A stretch of DNA of 64,000 bases. It comes from Demequina litorisediminis. Its GTDB lineage: Bacteria; Actinomycetota; Actinomycetes; Actinomycetales; Demequinaceae. The position numbers were made by a program, and so were the translations under genes. Below are positions 19,957 to 33,695 of the stretch, piece after piece. Location of the stretch: NCBI RefSeq assembly GCF_030161615.1, contig NZ_BSUN01000001.1, positions 372,001-436,000 of the forward strand. Reading direction: 5' to 3'. Position 1 is the stretch's first letter. Every line of letters starts with the position of its first letter. Under the pieces are notes generated by a model, which worked only from the letters and a program-made list of their open reading frames with translations, made no database searches and was not told the origin of the DNA.

Positions 19957-21244
19957 CTACGGGCGCACGTGCCCGTCGCCGTACGCAATCCACTTGGTGG
20001 TGGTCACTCGCCCAACCCCATCGGCCCCCTCGCGTGGAGCCTTCTGCGTGGAGATGCCAATCTCCGCGCCCAGGCCAAACTGCGCTCCATCGGTGAAGCG
20101 GGTGGAGGCGTTGACCATGATCGCGGCCGTATCAAGGCGCGAAGAGAATTGCTCGGCGGCGGCCAGGTCGTCGGTCACGATGGCTTCGGTGTGGCCCGTC
20201 GTGTAGCGCTGAATGTGTGCGATGGCCTCGTCGAGGTCGTCGACGACCTTGACCGCCAGGTCAAGGCTCAGGTACTCGGTCGCCCAGTCCTCGTCCGTGG
20301 CGGCCACAGTCGGCACCTCCGCGGGCGCGAGCGCCGCCGTGGCCGCATCGGCGTGCAGCACCACGTGCGCCTCATGCAGCGCCTTGAGGACCGCAGGGAG
20401 GACGTTCTGTGCCGCGTCGCGGTGCACCAGCAGCGTCTCCGCGGCGTTGCAGACCCCCACGCGCTGCGCCTTGGAGTTCAGCACAATCTCCACCGAGCGG
20501 TCCACGGGTGCGGAGGCGTCAAGGTAGACGTGGCAGTTGCCCTCACCTGTCTCGATCGCGGGCACCGTCGAGTCACGCACGACCGTCTGGATGAGGTCGC
20601 GGCCACCGCGCGGCACCAGCACGTCGACGAGCCCACGGGCGTTCATCAAGACACGCGCACCTTCGCGGCCATACGCGTCGATGGACTGCACGGCGTCGCG
20701 CGGCAGGCCCGCGCCCTCGAGCGCCTCCTGCAGCACGGCAACAATGACCTCGTTCGAGCCTGGCCGCAGCCGAACCACCGCGCAGGACGGCCGCGTTGCC
20801 CGACTTGAGTGCGAGGCCTGCGGCGTCGACCGTCACGTTGGGTCGCGCCTCGTAGATCATCCCCACGACCCCCATGGGCACCGCCTTCTGGAGGAGGCGC
20901 ATGCCGTTGGGCAGGGTCGAGCCCCGCTTGACCTCGCCGACCGGGTCGGGAAGCGCCGCAAGGTAGCGCAGCGCGTCGGCAATGGCCGCGATCCGCTCCT
21001 CGGTGAGGGCCAGTCGGTCAAGAAGGCCAGGCGACATGTCGTTGGCCCGGCCTCGCTGGAGGTCCTGGCCGTTGGCCTCGATGATGCGCGCCGACTGGGC
21101 CACCAGAGCATCGGCCATCGCCTCGAGGGCGGCGTCCTTCACGGTACGTGTTGCCGTCGCCAGTGCGCGCGAGGCGACCTTGGCGCGCTGGCACGCCTCG
21201 AGAACAGCACGCTCGATATCGGCGGAGATGGCGGTGTCGGTCAT
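19957..21244 (-). CDS. proA: Glutamate-5-semialdehyde dehydrogenase (gamma-glutamyl phosphate reductase)
   Basis: Second step of proline synthesis, reducing glutamyl-5-phosphate with NADPH. About 428 residues, the normal size. Catalytic Cys is in [16 protein letters not shown]; other landmarks are [16 protein letters not shown] and [14 protein letters not shown]. An extra base at 20768 (GCGGCCAGGCTCGAACG for GCGGCCAGCTCGAACG) divides it into two frames. Lies 57 bp after proB on the same strand. Confidence 0.96.
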
Positions 21245-21301
21245 GCCTGCGAGTCTAGCGACGGCGAGGCGGAGCGAAACAGCCCCGAATGGAGCGACGG
21301 G

Positions 21302-22417
21302 CTACATCACCACGAGGTCGTCGATATGCACCAGTTCGTGGGCAAAGTGTTCGCCCAGTCGGTCCCGCAGCACGTCGGTGCTCAGACCCTTCATGGTCAC
21401 TGCCTCGTCGGCACTAAAGCCCGCAAAGCCGCGCGCCACCACCGTGCCGTCGGGACCGATGAGGTCCACGGGCTCCCCCGCCTCAAACGCTCCCCGCACA
21501 TCAGTGACGCCGGCGGCAAGCAAGGATGCGCGGCGACCACGCAGGGCACGCGCCGCCCCAGCATCCACCACGATGGTGCCGCGCGTGCGTGCCGCGTGAG
21601 CGAGCCACTGGAGGCGAGTGGTGTCGCGCTTACCTGTGGCGTGGAAGAGCGTGCCCACCCGGCGTCCCGCCAGGGCATCGGCCGCCGACGGCGCCGAGGC
21701 GAGCACCACGGAGATGCCTGACGTCGTCGCGATGGATGCGGCCTCGAGTTTGGTGATCATGCCGCCGGTTCCGAGCGCGCTGCCGCGCTTGGAAACGTCG
21801 ACGCCGCCGATCTCGTCGGGTGAGTGCACCTCGTCGATGCGCTCCGCACCCTCCGTCCCAGGGGCCGCCGTGTACAGGCCGTCGACGTCGGTGAGCAACA
21901 CGAGCGCGTCGGCGTGAACCACGGTGGCGACGAGCGCCGCGAGGCGGTCGTTGTCTCCAAAGCGAATCTCGTCCGTCGCGACCGCGTCGTTTTCGTTGAC
22001 GATGGGGAGCACGCCGAGGTCGAGCAGGCGGTTGAAGGCCCGCTGAGCGTTGTTGTAGTGCGAACGCCGGGCCATGTCCACCGCGGTGAGGAGGACCTGT
22101 CCCACCGTCACGCCGTGGTCCTCGAACGCCGCCGAGTAGGCCGCCACGAGCACACCTTGACCGACCGAGGCAGTTGCCTGCGCGGTCGCGAGGTCCTTGG
22201 GTCGCGTCGGCAAGCCCATGGGTGACAAGCCCGCTGCGATGGCACCCGACGTCACCAGCACCACCTGGCGGCCCTCGGCGCGAACGCCCGCGATGACATC
22301 GGCGAGCCGTCTGACCGCGGCGCCGGAGAGGCGTCCGTCGGCTCCCGTCAGCGACGACGAGCCGATCTTCACGACCACCCGTCGCGCCTGGGCGATGCTT
22401 TCACGCACCTCGCTCAC
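21302..22417 (-). CDS. proB: Glutamate 5-kinase
   Basis: First, feedback-inhibited step of proline synthesis. 371 residues, intact. Amino-acid-kinase domain (VVVKIGSSSLTG, LVTSGAIAAG, IVNENDAVATDEIRFGDND) followed by a C-terminal PUA domain (about 280-371: RGTIVVDAGAARALRGRRASLLAAGV). GTG start at 22417. Lies between obgE and proA. Confidence 0.96.
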   Translation of the reverse strand: MSEVRESIAQARRVVVKIGSSSLTGADGRLSGAAVRRLADVIAGVRAEGRQVVLVTSGAIAAGLSPMGLPTRPKDLATAQATASVGQGVLVAAYSAAFEDHGVTVGQVLLTAVDMARRSHYNNAQRAFNRLLDLGVLPIVNENDAVATDEIRFGDNDRLAALVATVVHADALVLLTDVDGLYTAAPGTEGAERIDEVHSPDEIGGVDVSKRGSALGTGGMITKLEAASIATTSGISVVLASAPSAADALAGRRVGTLFHATGKRDTTRLQWLAHAARTRGTIVVDAGAARALRGRRASLLAAGVTDVRGAFEAGEPVDLIGPDGTVVARGFAGFSADEAVTMKGLSTDVLRDRLGEHFAHELVHIDDLVVM

Positions 22418-22502
22418 CGCTCTCCCCTCGTCACACGGCTTGCTGCCGTGCCTCCTATCCTGGCGCATCGGAGCGGTGGTAGGAGACGCGCCATCATCGT
22501 GC

Positions 22503-22527
22503 GACGCTTCGCGAGGGCCGAAGCGTC
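22503..22527 (-). terminator. Terminator after obgE
   Basis: GACGCTTCG and CGAAGCGTC form a perfect 9-bp stem just downstream of the obgE stop on the minus strand. It would separate obgE from proB, which starts about 85 bp further on. Confidence 0.65.
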
Positions 22528-22534
22528 CCGTGGC

Positions 22535-24061
22535 CTAGTCGTCCGAGGTCGGGTCCGTCCACACGCCCGCATCGCGCTCACCACGCAGTTCGTCACGCGC
22601 GGCGCTCTTGGCGTCCATGCGCTCCTTGTGGTCGGCGCGCTTCTGCGCACGGGTGGCACGGCCGTCGCCGCGTTCGTGCTGCTCGACGCGGAGGTCGGAG
22701 CCGCGGGCACCGAGGAGCCTCGGCGCCGGCCATCATCGTGGGCTCCCAGTCGAACACCACGCCGCCCTCGCGAGGGCCAATGAGCACCTCGGAACCGGGA
22801 ACCGCACCCGCCTTAAAGAGCGCCTCTTCGACGCCCGCTCGCGCGAGACGGTCCGCGAGGTAGCCCACGGCCTCGTCGTTGACGAAGTTGGTCTGCTTGA
22901 CCCAGCGCTCGACCTTCGCGCCGCGCACGTGGAAGTAGTCCTCGGCCCCGTCACGGACGTGCTTGACGGTGAAGCCGCCGTCGTCGACGGCGCGCGGCCG
23001 GACGATGATGGGCGCGGACTCGCTCGGGCTCCTGGGCTCGGTGCTCGGTGACCATGGCGGACAGTGCGAAGCCGAGTTCGCGCAGGCCCTCGTGGCTCAC
23101 GGCGCTGACTTCGAACACCGGCAAGCCGGTCTGTTCGGCTCCTCGCGCACCATCGCGGCGAGTTCACGGCCATCGGGCACGTCGATCTTGTTCAGGATGA
23201 TGATCTGCGGCCGCTCGGCGAGCGGAACGCCGCTGATCGCCTCGTCACCGGTGTACGCGCGCAGGCTCGCCTGCGATGACCTTGAGATCGTTGACCGGGT
23301 CACGGTCGGTCTCAAGCGTCGCGGTGTCGAGCACGTGCGCGATCACCGCGCAGCGCTCGATGTGGCGCAGGAAGTGGTGGCCGAGGCCCTTGCCCTCCGA
23401 CGCGCCGGCGATGAGGCCGGGGACATCGGCCATCGTGAAGCGGTTCTCTCCCGCCTGCACCACTCCCAGGTTGGGCACCAGCGTGGTGAAGGGGTAATCG
23501 GCGATCTTGGGGCGCACCTGGCTCATGGCGGCGATGAGCGAGGACTTTCCCGCGCTGGGGTAGCCCACCAGGGCCACGTCGGCGATCGACTTCAGGCTCG
23601 AGGATGACCGAGGCCTCCTCGCCGGGCTCACCGAGCAATGCGAAGCCGGGTGCCTTGCGCTTGGTGGTCGCCAACGCGGCGTTACCCAGTCCCCCACGTC
23701 CGCCCTGCGCGATGACGCATTCGGCGCCCTCGCCCACCAGGTCGGCGATGACCTCGCCATCCGGAGCCTTGACGATGGTGCCGTTCGGCACTCCCAGGCG
23801 AAGATCCTTGGCGTTGGCGCCGTGACGCATGTCGCCCGCGCCCTGGTTACCGTTGTCCGCCACCCGGTGCGGGAGGTGGTGGTAGTCAAGGAGCGTCGTG
23901 ACCTGCGGGTCCACCACGAGCACCACGGAGCCGCCGCGGCCACCGTTGCCACCGTCGGGGCCGCCCAGAGGCTTGAACTTTTCGCGGTGCACGGAGGCCA
24001 CGCCGTGGCCACCCTTACCTGCCGTCACGTGGAGCACCACGCGGTCGACGAACGTCGCCAT
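22535..24061 (-). CDS. obgE: Obg family GTPase, ribosome assembly and stress
   Basis: GTPase for late 50S assembly, about 507 residues. Glycine-rich Obg fold ([33 protein letters not shown]), G domain with Walker [10 protein letters not shown], switch [15 protein letters not shown] and NKID, then the actinobacterial OCT C-terminal domain ([16 protein letters not shown]). Five shifts: extra bases at 23597, 23268, 22718 (all AGCT to AGCCT/AGGCT) and near 23027 (CC run), and one base lost near 23140, where GAGCTCGAA is read GAGCCGAA. Net change is a multiple of three. Confidence 0.96.
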
Positions 24062-24144
24062 GCTCGTGCCTCCTGTCGGGCCGATGTTGCTGCGGGTCGA
24101 CGGCCGGGTCTCGCGGCGAGCGGACCCATGCGTCTCAAGATAGA

Positions 24145-24182
24145 CGTCAGGGGCGCCGCCGTTAACGGCGACGCCCCTGACG
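24145..24182 (-). terminator. Long hairpin between rpmA and obgE
   Basis: CGTCAGGGGCG and CGCCCCTGACG are perfect 11-bp arms around an inner palindrome (CGCCGTTAACGGCG). It sits 20 bp after the rpmA stop in a 141-bp gap, so it likely ends or attenuates the rplU-rpmA transcript. Confidence 0.7.
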
Positions 24183-24202
24183 AGAAGTTGTGTGTGCGGT
24201 AC

Positions 24203-24458
24203 TTAGACCGCTGCCACCACGTCCACGACCTTGCGGCCACGACGGTTGGTGAACTGCACCGTGCCTGCCTCGAGGGCGAACAGGGTGTCGTCCTTGCCGC
24301 GGCCCACGTTGAGGCCGGGGTGGTGGTGCGTGCCACGCTGGCGGATGATGATCTCGCCGGCGTTGACGGCCTGGCCGCCGAAGCGCTTCACACCCAGGTA
24401 CTGGGGGTTCGAATCGCGGCCGTTGCGCGAGGAGCCTCGCGCCCTTCTTGTGTGCCAT
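24203..24458 (-). CDS. rpmA: 50S ribosomal protein L27
   Basis: 84 residues after repair. [19 protein letters not shown] is the L27 N-terminus; [20 protein letters not shown] is diagnostic. The extra base at 24433 (GGCGCGAGGCTCCTCG for GGCGCGAGCTCCTCG) is within codons 7-9 of an essential protein, strong evidence that it is not real. 14 bp after rplU. Confidence 0.98.
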
Positions 24459-24472
24459 GAGTGTCTCCTCGC

Positions 24473-24782
24473 TTACTTAATGCCGGTGACCTTGAGGCGC
24501 GTCAGGCTCCTGGCGGTGGCCGATGCGCTTGCGGTATCCGGTCTTGTTCTTGTACTTCAGGATGTCGATCTTCGGGCCGCGCTCGTCACGAATGACCTCA
24601 GCGGTCACCTTGACCTTGGCCAGCGCCTTCGCGTCGGAGGTGACCTTGTCACCGTCGACGAGCAGCACCGGGGCGAGCTCGACGGTCGAGCCCTGGTCGG
24701 CCTTGAGACGGTCCACAACGAGGATGTCGCCCTCGGAGACCTTCTCCTGGCGGCCGCCCGCCTTCACAATCGCGTACACCAT
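24473..24782 (-). CDS. rplU: 50S ribosomal protein L21
   Basis: 102 residues after repair: [19 protein letters not shown] at the start, [16 protein letters not shown] near the end, then [11 protein letters not shown]. The extra base at 24508 (CAGGAGCCTGACG for CAGGAGCTGACG) would otherwise replace the conserved C-terminus. First gene of the rplU-rpmA operon. Confidence 0.98.
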
Positions 24783-24868
24783 GAATCTGTCCTTCAAAGC
24801 TTTGGTTGATTTCCTGCCGCTGCCATGCGAGGCGCAGGCAGGTCTCGGCGCTCGCGCGCCGACGTACA
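24783..24868 (-). promoter_or_regulatory. rplU 5' leader with two hairpins
   Basis: Between the promoter and the rplU start the transcript can form CGGCGC-GCGA-GCGCCG (24846-24861) and a second stem CCTGCC/GGCAGG (24813-24841). Leaders like this often mediate autoregulation by a ribosomal protein, but I cannot match it to a known family. Confidence 0.35.
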
Positions 24869-24898
24869 AATATACGCTCCGCGACCCCCTCAGGTCAA
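24869..24898 (-). promoter_or_regulatory. rplU-rpmA promoter
   Basis: On the minus strand TTGACC and TATATT are separated by 18 bp, close to the housekeeping consensus and the only AT-rich patch nearby. Lies directly after the rne stop and 87 bp before the rplU start. Confidence 0.7.
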
Positions 24899-24917
24899 AC
24901 CGAGGAGGGGCGCGTCG

Positions 24918-27425
<2,508 letters not shown>

Positions 27426-27865
27426 CGCGGGTACCTCGGATCAACGCGCCCACACTGCGCGTCGACTGTCTCGTCGTTCGTGATCCGCGGTTGCGGCCAC
27501 GCAAGTCTTCAGGTCGCGGCGGACAGCGGCGCCTGCACATGAGCGCCTATCCCCGATGTCGCCGCTTGCGGGCTGTAGCCCAGCGGGACCAGGACGGGAC
27601 TGGCTGCTACGCAGTCGCTGCGTCTGTCGCACGGTTGGCACCCCTGTGTGGAGAGGTGCCTGACCTGCCCACTATTGTGACACACCGCCGCTCGCGCGCC
27701 TCGAAGTGCCCGGTCAGGGCGTGTCTGACCGTCGACGGTGCGCGCCACGCCGGCCGCCACGCGGGAACGTGACCCAACCGTGACCCCGGATAGGACCAAG
27801 GTCCCAGACGGTGAAACGTGAGATTTCAGTTAGGTTCGTACCTATGGGAAACGAAGGGGCGCACC
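27426..27865. other. 440-bp divergent intergenic region, rne and cydA promoters
   Basis: No gene-like reading frame. It separates the starts of rne (minus) and cydABDC (plus). Near the cydA end it holds a DevR/DosR-like box (27792-27805), a possible -10 TAGGTT at 27831-27836 and a GAAGGGGC ribosome-binding stretch. The rest has no repeat I can recognise apart from two half-site-like GGGAC words near 27580-27595. Confidence 0.6.
27792..27805. promoter_or_regulatory. DevR/DosR-like box upstream of cydA
   Basis: AGGACCAAGGTCCC contains the palindrome GGACC-AA-GGTCC and matches 11 of 14 core positions of GGGACTWWAGTCCC, the mycobacterial DosR consensus as I recall it. It lies 61 bp before the cydA start and about where a -35 element would be relative to TAGGTT. 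The operon ends in a DevS-like kinase and faces a DevR-like regulator. Confidence 0.5.
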
Positions 27866-29340
27866 GTGGACGTTCTTGACCTCGCGCGGTGGCAATTTGG
27901 CATCACTACGGTCTATCACTTTGTGCTGGTGCCGCTGACGATCGGCCTGTCGATGTTGGTCGCGATCCTGCAGACCGCATGGAACGTGACCGGCAAGGAG
28001 AAGTACTTCCGGCTCACCAAGTTCTACGGCAAGGCTCCTGCTCATCAACTTCGCCCTCGGCGTGGCCACCGGCATCGTCCAGGAGTTCCAGTTCGGCATG
28101 AACTGGTCGGAGTACTCGCGCTTCGTCGGCGACGTCTTCGGTGCTCCGCTCGCGATGGAGGCGCTCGCAGCCTTCTTCCTCGAGTCGACGTTCCTGGGGC
28201 TATGGATCTTCGGGTGGGACCGCCTGCCGCGCAAGGTGCACCTCGCCACGGTCTGGGCCTTCGCCATCGGCTCGTTGCTGTCCGCCTACTTCATCATCGC
28301 CGCCAACTCGTGGATGCAGCACCCGGTCGGCGCCGTCTATAACGCCGAGACCGGGCGCGCCGAGATGACTGATATCTGGGCCGTCCTGACGAACAACACG
28401 ACCCTCGTGGCGTTCCCACACGTCATCGCCACTGCGTTCCTCGTGGCGGGCACCTTTGTGGCTGGCATCGCCGTGTACTGGATGGTGCGCCACAGCCGCA
28501 AGGACAAGGACCACGCGGACATCCCGATGTACCGCACCGCCGCACGGTTCGGCGCCGTCGTCATGCTGATCTCCGGGCTCGGAGTGGTGATCACCGGCGA
28601 CGAGCAGGCCAAACTCATGTTTGAGCAACAGCCCATCAAGATGGCCGCGGCCGAGGGGCTCATCGAGACGCCAGACGGTTGCGCGCCGTTCTCGATCCTT
28701 TCGATCGGCAACCTCGCGGGCGATGATCCCTCGTCGGTGAAACACATCCTTGAAGTCCCCTGCATGCTCTCGTTCATGGCCACCGGCACGCTCGACGGCC
28801 CCGTCCTCGGCCTCGAGGATCTCCAGGAGATCTACGCGGAGCAGTACGGCGCCACCACGCCCGACGGCGAGGAGATCGAGTACCGTCCCAACCTCCTGAT
28901 CACCTACTGGTCGTTCCGCCTCATGATCGGCCTCGCCGCCTTCTCCGCAGCGCTGTGCGTCGCCATCTTCTGGTTCACCCGCAAGGGCCGCGCCATCGAC
29001 CAGCCGTGGATGAAGAAGCCGGCGCTGATCTCGCTGCCCATGCCGTTCCTTGCGGCGAGCCTTCGGCTGGATCTTCACCGAGATGGGCCGTCAACCCTTC
29101 GTGGTCGCGCCGAACCCCACGGGCGTCGACGAGATCATGCTGATGACCATGTTCGGCGTCTCCGAGGCGACCACGGTCGTCGAGGTCGCCATCTCACTGA
29201 CGGTCTTCACGTTGCTCTACGCGGTGCTCGGCGTGTTCTGGTTCCTCCTCATGAAGCGTTACGCCTCCGAGGGAGCGCCGAACCCCGAGCCGGAGGAGAT
29301 CTCCAGCGACCCCGACCGCCCAATGTCCTTCGCGTACTAG
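27866..29340 (+). CDS. cydA: Cytochrome bd ubiquinol oxidase subunit I
   Basis: Quinol-oxidising, heme-carrying membrane subunit of the high-affinity bd oxidase, about 490 residues (short Q-loop form). GTG start (VDVLDLARWQFG) at 27866 chosen over an upstream ATG because it matches the family N-terminus. His in TTVYHFVLVPLT, Glu residues in FGAPLAMEALAAFFLES, and the GRQP-type region near the end. Extra bases at 28033 (GGCAAGGCTCCTG) and 29057 (GCGAGCCTTCGGC). First gene of cydABDC, likely induced at low oxygen. Confidence 0.97.
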
Positions 29341-29352
29341 GAGTGAACTGAC

Positions 29353-30390
29353 ATGGATCTCCCCTCCTCTGGTTCATCCTCATCGCGGTCCTGTGGACCG
29401 GCTACCTGGTCCTCGAGGGCTTCGACTTCGGCGTCGGCATGCTGCTCGAGAAGGTTGGTAAGGGCGACAAGGGCCGCCGTGTGGCGCTCAACACCATCGG
29501 CCCCGTGTGGGACGGCAACGAGGTCTGGCTACTCACCGCCGGTGGCGCCATGTTCGCGGCCTTCCCCGAGTGGTACGCCACCTTGTTCTCCGGCTTCTAC
29601 CTGCCGCTTCTCCTGATTCTCGTCGCCCTGATCGTGCGCGCCTGCGCCATCGAGTGGCGCGGCAAGATCAACTCCGAGACCTGGCGTTCACGCTGGGACT
29701 GGGCCATCATCATCACCGCCTGGATCCCTTCGATCCTGTGGGGCGTCGCCTTCGCGAACATCGTGCGCGGCGTACCCATCGACGAGAACGGCACGTTCAC
29801 GGGGACCCTGTGGACCCTGCTGAACCCCTACGCGCTGCTCGGCGGCGCCACCACGCTCGCTCTGTTCCTGAGCCACGGCGCGATCTTCCTGTCGCTCAAG
29901 ACCGCGGGTGAGGTTCACGACCGCGCCCGTGCAGCGGCCAAGACCACCGCTCCGCTCGCCCTCGTGATCGCCGCCGCCTTCGCGATCTGGACCCAACTCG
30001 CGTACTCGGTGACGTGGACCTGGGCCGCCGTCGCCATCGCCGCGCTCGGCCTGGTGGCCGCCTGGCTGTGGGGTAACGCGGGCTCCTACGGCAAGGCCTT
30101 CGCCGCCAACGCCGTCGCGATTGTGGGCGCCGTGGTGCTGATCTTCGGCTCCATGTACCCCGACGTGATGCCCTCGACCACCGACCCGGCCTTCTCACTC
30201 ACCATCGACAACGCGTCGTCGACCGACTACACGCTGACCGTGATGACGTGGGTCGCCGTGGTGCTGGTGCCCGTGGTCCTGCTCTACCAGGGCTGGAGCC
30301 TACTGGGTGTTCCGCCGCCGTCTGTCCCTCGAGCACATGCCCGAGCAGCACGGCTTCCCGACGCTGCGCAAATCCAAGGCGTCTGCGTGA
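29353..30390 (+). CDS. cydB: Cytochrome bd ubiquinol oxidase subunit II
   Basis: Second subunit of the bd oxidase, about 345 residues with some eight transmembrane helices: LWTGYLVLEGFDFGVGML near the start and WDGNEVWLLTAGGAMFAAFPEWYAT, the family signature. One C is missing in the run at 29361-29364 (MDLPLLWFIL) and one base is extra at 30298 (TGGAGCCTACTGG for TGGAGCTACTGG); the two cancel. 12 bp after cydA. Confidence 0.97.
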
Positions 30391-30451
30391 CGCCCGCGCT
30401 CCTCGCCTCGCCTTCCACGCGGCCGATGCGGCGAGGAGCCGCGTAAGTCCC

Positions 30452-32033
30452 TTGCGTCCTCTCGACCCCCGGCTCGTGGGCCGCATCGGCCCGGCTCGTC
30501 GCTACATCGTCACCACCGCCGTCCTCGGCCTCGCCACCGCCGTGGCGATCCTGTTCCAGGCGCTGCTGATCGCCCGCGCGCTCGCACCCGTGCTTGCGCC
30601 GTCCCCACTCGAGGAAGATGGGCTTTCGTGGCTCGGCGCGCTGGTGCCCGAGTCGGCGCGCGAGCCTCGACGTTGCCCTGGCATGGCTGGCGGTCGTCGT
30701 CGCGATCAGGGTCGCGTTGACGTGGACGCAGGAGCGCCTCGCGCATCGGGCTGGCGCGCGAGTGATCTCGGATCTGCGGTCCCAAGTGGTCTCCCACGCG
30801 GCCGCGCTGGGGCCGCGCTGGATCGCCTCGGGCGAGGGCGCTGCCGTCGCCACCACCGTCACGCGCGGCCTCGACTCGTTGCTGCCGTACTTCGTGCGCT
30901 ACCTGCCGCAGCCTGCTGCTCAGCGCCACTGTCACGCCGCTGATGATCGTGGTGGTCCTCGGTCTCGACTGGATCTCGGCAGCCATCGTCATCGGCACCC
31001 TCCCGCTCGTACCCATCTTCATGGTCCTCATCGGTCTCACCACCCGCGACCGCTCCGCGCGCCACCTCGACGCCATGCAGCGGCTCGCGACCCGCACGCT
31101 CGACCTGATCGCAGGACTTCCGACTCTGCGTGCCCTGGGACGCGAACACGGCCCGGCGGCGCGGGTGCGCGAACTCGGAGACGCGCAGCGGCGCGCCACC
31201 ATGGGTTCGTTGCGTGTGGCGTTCCTGTCCGGCATGGTCCTCGAACTTCTCACCACGCTCGCGGTCGCGCTCGTCGCCGTCACGCTCGGCTTCCGTCTGG
31301 TGGAAGGCGCCGTGTCCATCGAGACGGCTCTTGCGGTCCTTGTCCTTGCTCCCGAGGTGTACCTGCCGCTTCGCATGGTGGGCACTCACTTCCACGCTTC
31401 CGCCGATGGCATGGCCGCGGCCGATGCGGCGTTCGAGGTCCTCGAGACGCCCGTCGCGGTCGCCGGTGGGGAGGCCCCGGCTCCTGATCTCACCGGTGCC
31501 ACCCTGGTCGTGGAGGACCTCGCCGTGGCCACGCCCGACGGCAGGAGACTCGCACCTGGCCGGCTGTCGATGATGGCCCGGCCGGGCACCATCACGGCGC
31601 TCGTGGGTCCCAACGGGGACGGCAAGTCCACCGCGCTGTCCGCGTTGATGGGGCTCCTGCCCCCGACTCCGGCTTCGTCGCGGCGCTGACGCCTGCGGGC
31701 CGTATTGACGCGCAAGACGTGGTGGCCGCCGCGTGGTCGCGCCAGTTCGCGTGGGCCCCGCAGCGGCCGGATCTGGGCCCGGAGGGGCGCACCCTCAGCC
31801 TCGGTGAGCGCCAGCGTGTCGCGCTCGATCGCGCCCTCGCCGCGGGCCGGCCCGTCGTCGTTCTTGATGAGCCGACCAGTCACCTCGACCGGACCAACCG
31901 CGACGCGGTGATCGCCCGCATCGTCGCCACGGCCCGCACCGGGGTGACCGTCGTGGTCGCGACGCATGAGCCCGAGCCGATCGCGGTAGCGGACACCACC
32001 GTGACCGTGACGGCGATGGAGGTGGCACGATGA
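30452..32033 (+). CDS. cydD: Thiol reductant ABC exporter, CydD subunit
   Basis: Half of the CydDC transporter needed to assemble cytochrome bd. About 526 residues: N-terminal six-helix domain, then an ATPase with Walker A LVGPNGDGKST, signature LSLGERQR and Walker B VVVLDEPTSHLD. TTG at 30452 is the only plausible start in frame; the native start could also be the GTA at 30443 if misread. Extra bases at 30663 (GCGAGCCTCGACG) and 30909 (CCGCAGCCTGCTG); one C lost in the run at 31669. Stop overlaps the cydC ATG. Confidence 0.92.
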
Positions 32034-33695
32034 CCGCCGCCCGAGGCGCCCTGCGCTCCCTGCTGCGGGATGCCCACCTGCCGAAGCGGCGCATTGCGCT
32101 GTCGATCCTGACGGGCTCTGCGGCGCTCGGCTCGGCGGTGGGCCTGTCGGCGATCGCGGCATGGCTGATCGCCCGCGCCGCGGGCATGCCCTCGCCCGCC
32201 GACCTCGCCCTGGCCGCGGTGGTGGTCCGCTTCTTCGGCATCGGGCGAGGGCTGTTCCGCTACCTCGAGCGGCTGATCTCGCACGACACGGCCCTGCGTG
32301 GGGTCGTCGCGCTGCGGGCCAGAGTTTACGAGCGACTCGCGGACGCCCGCGCCGACACGGTCCTCGGCCTGCAGCGAGGCGATGTCCTCGCGCGCATCGG
32401 TGGTGACGTCGATGCCGTCGGCGACGCGGTGGTGCGAGCCGTGATTCCGCTTGGTGTTGCGGTGGTCGTCTCGGGAGTCGCCGTGAGTATCTCCGGGTTC
32501 CTGGACCCGACGGCAGGCGTGGTGCTCGCCGCGGCGATCCTCGTCGCGGGCATCGGCGCGGCGCTGCTGACGTGGCGTTCGGCCCGCATCGCCGCTGTCG
32601 AAGGCGTCGCGGCCGATGCGAGGGTCGCCCAGGCGGTCCTCTCGGGCCTCGAGGGCGCCGCCGAACACCGCGTGTGGGGCACGGCCGACGCCGCCCGCCA
32701 GGAACTGGCGGACGCCAACGACGAGGCGGAACGCGCGCAGGAGTCCGCGGCTCGTCCCGCGGCTCTGGCCGCGGCGGTTCAGGCCCTTGCCGCGGGTGCC
32801 GCCCTTATCGGCTCGCTGGCCATCGCCGTCACCCACGCCAACGCCGGCCAGTACGGCGCGACCACGGCGGCGATGATCGCACTCCTGCCGCTCGCGGCAT
32901 TCGAGGCCGTCAACGCGGTACCGACCGCCACTCAGCAGCCTGTTCCGCTCGCAACAGGCCGCGCGCCGCATCGTCGCGATGGCTCCCACGGGAGTCCGCA
33001 CCGACGCCGCGCCGGCAAGCCAAGCCTCGTCGCACGCGCCGAGAGTTGACGCCGGGCTTGCGGGGCCCGACCTCGCACTCGACGGGCTCAGCGCCGCCTG
33101 GCCAGGCATGACCCCCACGCGTCCCGCGACTGCCTCCGTCCCCGGAGGCGGCGTGCTCGCCATCGTCGGCCGCTCGGGCATCGGCAAGACCACACTGCTC
33201 CTCACTCTCGCTGGAGTGTTGCCCCCCGCGGCCGGAACGGTGCGCATCGGCGCCCGTGCAGCGCACCGAGACCTCGTGGGCCACACCGTGGGCATGACAG
33301 CAGAGGACGCCCACATCTTCGGCACCACCGTGCTCGAGAACCTTCGTGTTGCCAGGGGCGACGTGACCGAAGCCGAGGCTCGCGACGCGCTCGCGCTGGT
33401 GGGACTCGGCGCATGGGTCGAGGGGCTACCCGAGGGCCTCGACACGGTGCTGGGGACCGGAGGCAACAGCGTGTCGGGCGGCGAACGTCGCCGCCTCCTG
33501 CTGGCCAGAGCCCTGCTCACCCCGCAGCCCCTAGTCCTCATCGACGAGCCGGCCGAGCACCTCGATGCCGCGGGACGCGAGGCACTCGACGCCGTGCTTG
33601 GCCAATTGCGCGCGGAAGGCCGTACCGTGGTGATCGTGACGCACCACCTCCACCTCACGGACCTCGCGGACGCGGTGGTGACGCTCGATGATTGA
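32030..33695 (+). CDS. cydC: Thiol reductant ABC exporter, CydC subunit
   Basis: Partner of CydD, about 554 residues. Membrane domain from residue 20 to 300, then an ATPase with Walker A IVGRSGIGKTT, signature VSGGERRR and Walker B VLIDEPAEHLD. An extra base at 32948 (CAGCAGCCTGTTC for CAGCAGCTGTTC). ATG at 32030 overlaps the cydD stop; its own stop overlaps the kinase start by 8 bp, tying the kinase into the same transcript. Confidence 0.95.
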
